The notes below the pieces were generated by a model. That model was given only the letters and a program-made list of their open reading frames with translations. It was not told the origin of the DNA and searched no databases. DNA of 6,235 nt from Syntrophaceae bacterium UBA2208 (GTDB lineage Bacteria > Desulfobacterota > BSN033 > UBA1163), in NCBI GenBank assembly GCA_002327885.1, contig DCUS01000112.1:7328-13562 (forward strand), read 5' to 3'. Made by a program: the position numbers and the translations under genes. This document shows positions 5,394 to 6,235 of the stretch, piece by piece (within the stretch, counting starts at the first letter, position 1; every line of letters begins with the position of its first letter).

Positions 5394-6235
5394 ATGGCAA
5401 GGCCACTTCGAGTACAATATCCTAATGCGGTATACCACATCACCTGTCGAGGGAATGAGCAGAGGCCTATCTTCCGGGACGACAGGGACAGGAGCATTTT
5501 CCTCAAGAAACTCATTGAATCGATGGATATCTATGGTGTAAAACTTTACGGTTATGTTCTGATGAGCAATCATTTTCACCTTTTACTTGAGACCCCTCTT
5601 GGAAACCTCGGTGAATTCATGCGGCGTTTCAACATCAGTTATACAGGGTACTTTAATTACCGCCACAAGCGTTCAGGACATCTTTATCAAGGGAGGTACA
5701 AGAGCATTCTGGTAGATAAAGATAATTATCTCTCGATTTTATCCCGGTACATTCATCTCAATCCGATCCGGACGCGTCTTATTGAGAAGGCTTCTCCGAG
5801 GGAAAAGACTAACTATCTGAGGCGCTATCGTTGGAGTAGTCTACCCGGATATCTGGACAAAAGAAAGAAGGAATCCTTTATTGAATACGCTGTTGTGCTG
5901 GGTGGATATGGAGGGGATGCAGAACGGGGCAGGCGAGGGTATCTAAGAGCACTCTATGAGGATATAGAAGGGGCATTAGAGATGAGAGGGAAGATTATCG
6001 GGCAGAGCATTCTTGGGGGAGAGGAATTCGTTACTTGGGTCGATAAGACATTTCTTAAGGCAAAGGGAGATCGGGAGAGTTCTTCTATTCGTACCATCAA
6101 GAAACATTTGGGGAGAAAGGAGATACTTAAGGTGATCGAGGAGGTAACCGGGAAAACCTTAGAGGGTATGATTGAAGAAAAAGGGATTCTTCGTCAGATG
6201 GGAATGGAACTGCTTTGTCGAACAGGAGGCTTAAA
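5394..6235 (+). CDS. REP-associated/IS200-like HUH (Y1) transposase, 3' partial
   Basis: The frame is open from ATG 5394 to the end of the window (280 complete codons) with no stop, so the gene is cut by the window edge. The N-terminus MARPLRVQYPNAVYHITCRG is the standard opening of the Y1 transposase family (Transposase_17). The metal-binding HUH motif is SNHFHLLLE (H60, H62). The likely nucleophile is Y112 in KDNYL, before the family signature RYIHLNPIR (about 118-126); Y102 in GRYKS is also conserved. The enzyme nicks and rejoins single-stranded DNA at hairpins; RAYT members are tied to dispersal of REP palindromes. Residues about 240-280 (KEILKVIEEVTGKTLEG, then MGMELLCRTGG) resemble the start of a DnaA domain IV-like helical module found at the C-terminus of long family members. 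There is no ribosome binding site before the ATG, and TAA at 5382 blocks any longer form. The domestic or mobile state cannot be judged without the right flank. Confidence 0.88.
   Translation, partial: MARPLRVQYPNAVYHITCRGNEQRPIFRDDRDRSIFLKKLIESMDIYGVKLYGYVLMSNHFHLLLETPLGNLGEFMRRFNISYTGYFNYRHKRSGHLYQGRYKSILVDKDNYLSILSRYIHLNPIRTRLIEKASPREKTNYLRRYRWSSLPGYLDKRKKESFIEYAVVLGGYGGDAERGRRGYLRALYEDIEGALEMRGKIIGQSILGGEEFVTWVDKTFLKAKGDRESSSIRTIKKHLGRKEILKVIEEVTGKTLEGMIEEKGILRQMGMELLCRTGGL

Noticed and set aside
5355..5579. Reverse-strand frame across the transposase start
   Set aside because: It is the antisense shadow of the well-supported HUH transposase N-terminus.

Overview
The window looks like a fragment of the chromosome of a free-living bacterium of moderate GC content. 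A housekeeping part on the left (about 1-2860) meets an eroded, accessory part on the right (about 2865-6235). All recognisable genes lie on the + strand. The gene families present (a membrane-fused spermidine-synthase-like protein, a two-ACT-domain SerB, a CopG-type antitoxin, a RAYT-like transposase) are typical of environmental lineages such as Desulfobacterota, Nitrospirota and related uncultured groups. Nothing here fixes the phylum, so that placement is inference only.

Left part: bases 1-1584 carry the 3' portion of a protein with an MFS-like multi-spanning membrane half joined to a spermidine-synthase-like Rossmann domain. After 74 bases comes an intact serB (1659-2867), phosphoserine phosphatase with two N-terminal ACT domains, the last step of serine synthesis. 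The two genes could be co-transcribed, but they share no obvious pathway.

Right part: directly at the serB stop lies an RHH/CopG antitoxin-like gene (about 2864-3093). It has no convincing start, a one-base frame break in an A5 tract, and no toxin gene behind it. Next is 3155-3865, a small Cys-rich zinc-finger-like N-terminus of a recognisable hypothetical-protein type, joined to an unrelated-looking C-terminal part that contains an internal frame-shifted direct repeat. Then comes an apparently intact two-TM membrane protein of unknown function (3958-4743), preceded by an 8-codon open frame with a better ribosome binding site that overlaps its start as ATGA. Bases 4744-5393 hold no intact gene. 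They contain a hairpin after the stop codon, a headless bacterial SH3 domain (4922-5134), an unassigned open stretch (5106-5309), and an inverted repeat just ahead of a transposase. The window ends inside that transposase (5394 to beyond 6235), a REP-associated/IS200-like HUH Y1 protein whose C-terminal part resembles the start of a DnaA domain IV-like helical domain.

I do not see a multi-gene defence or biosynthetic system. The most notable points are the decayed antitoxin with a precisely locatable indel, the chimeric zinc-finger ORF with its 19-base split repeat, the coupled mini-ORF before the membrane protein, and the palindrome at the 5' edge of the transposase gene. No rRNA, tRNA or CRISPR array was seen.
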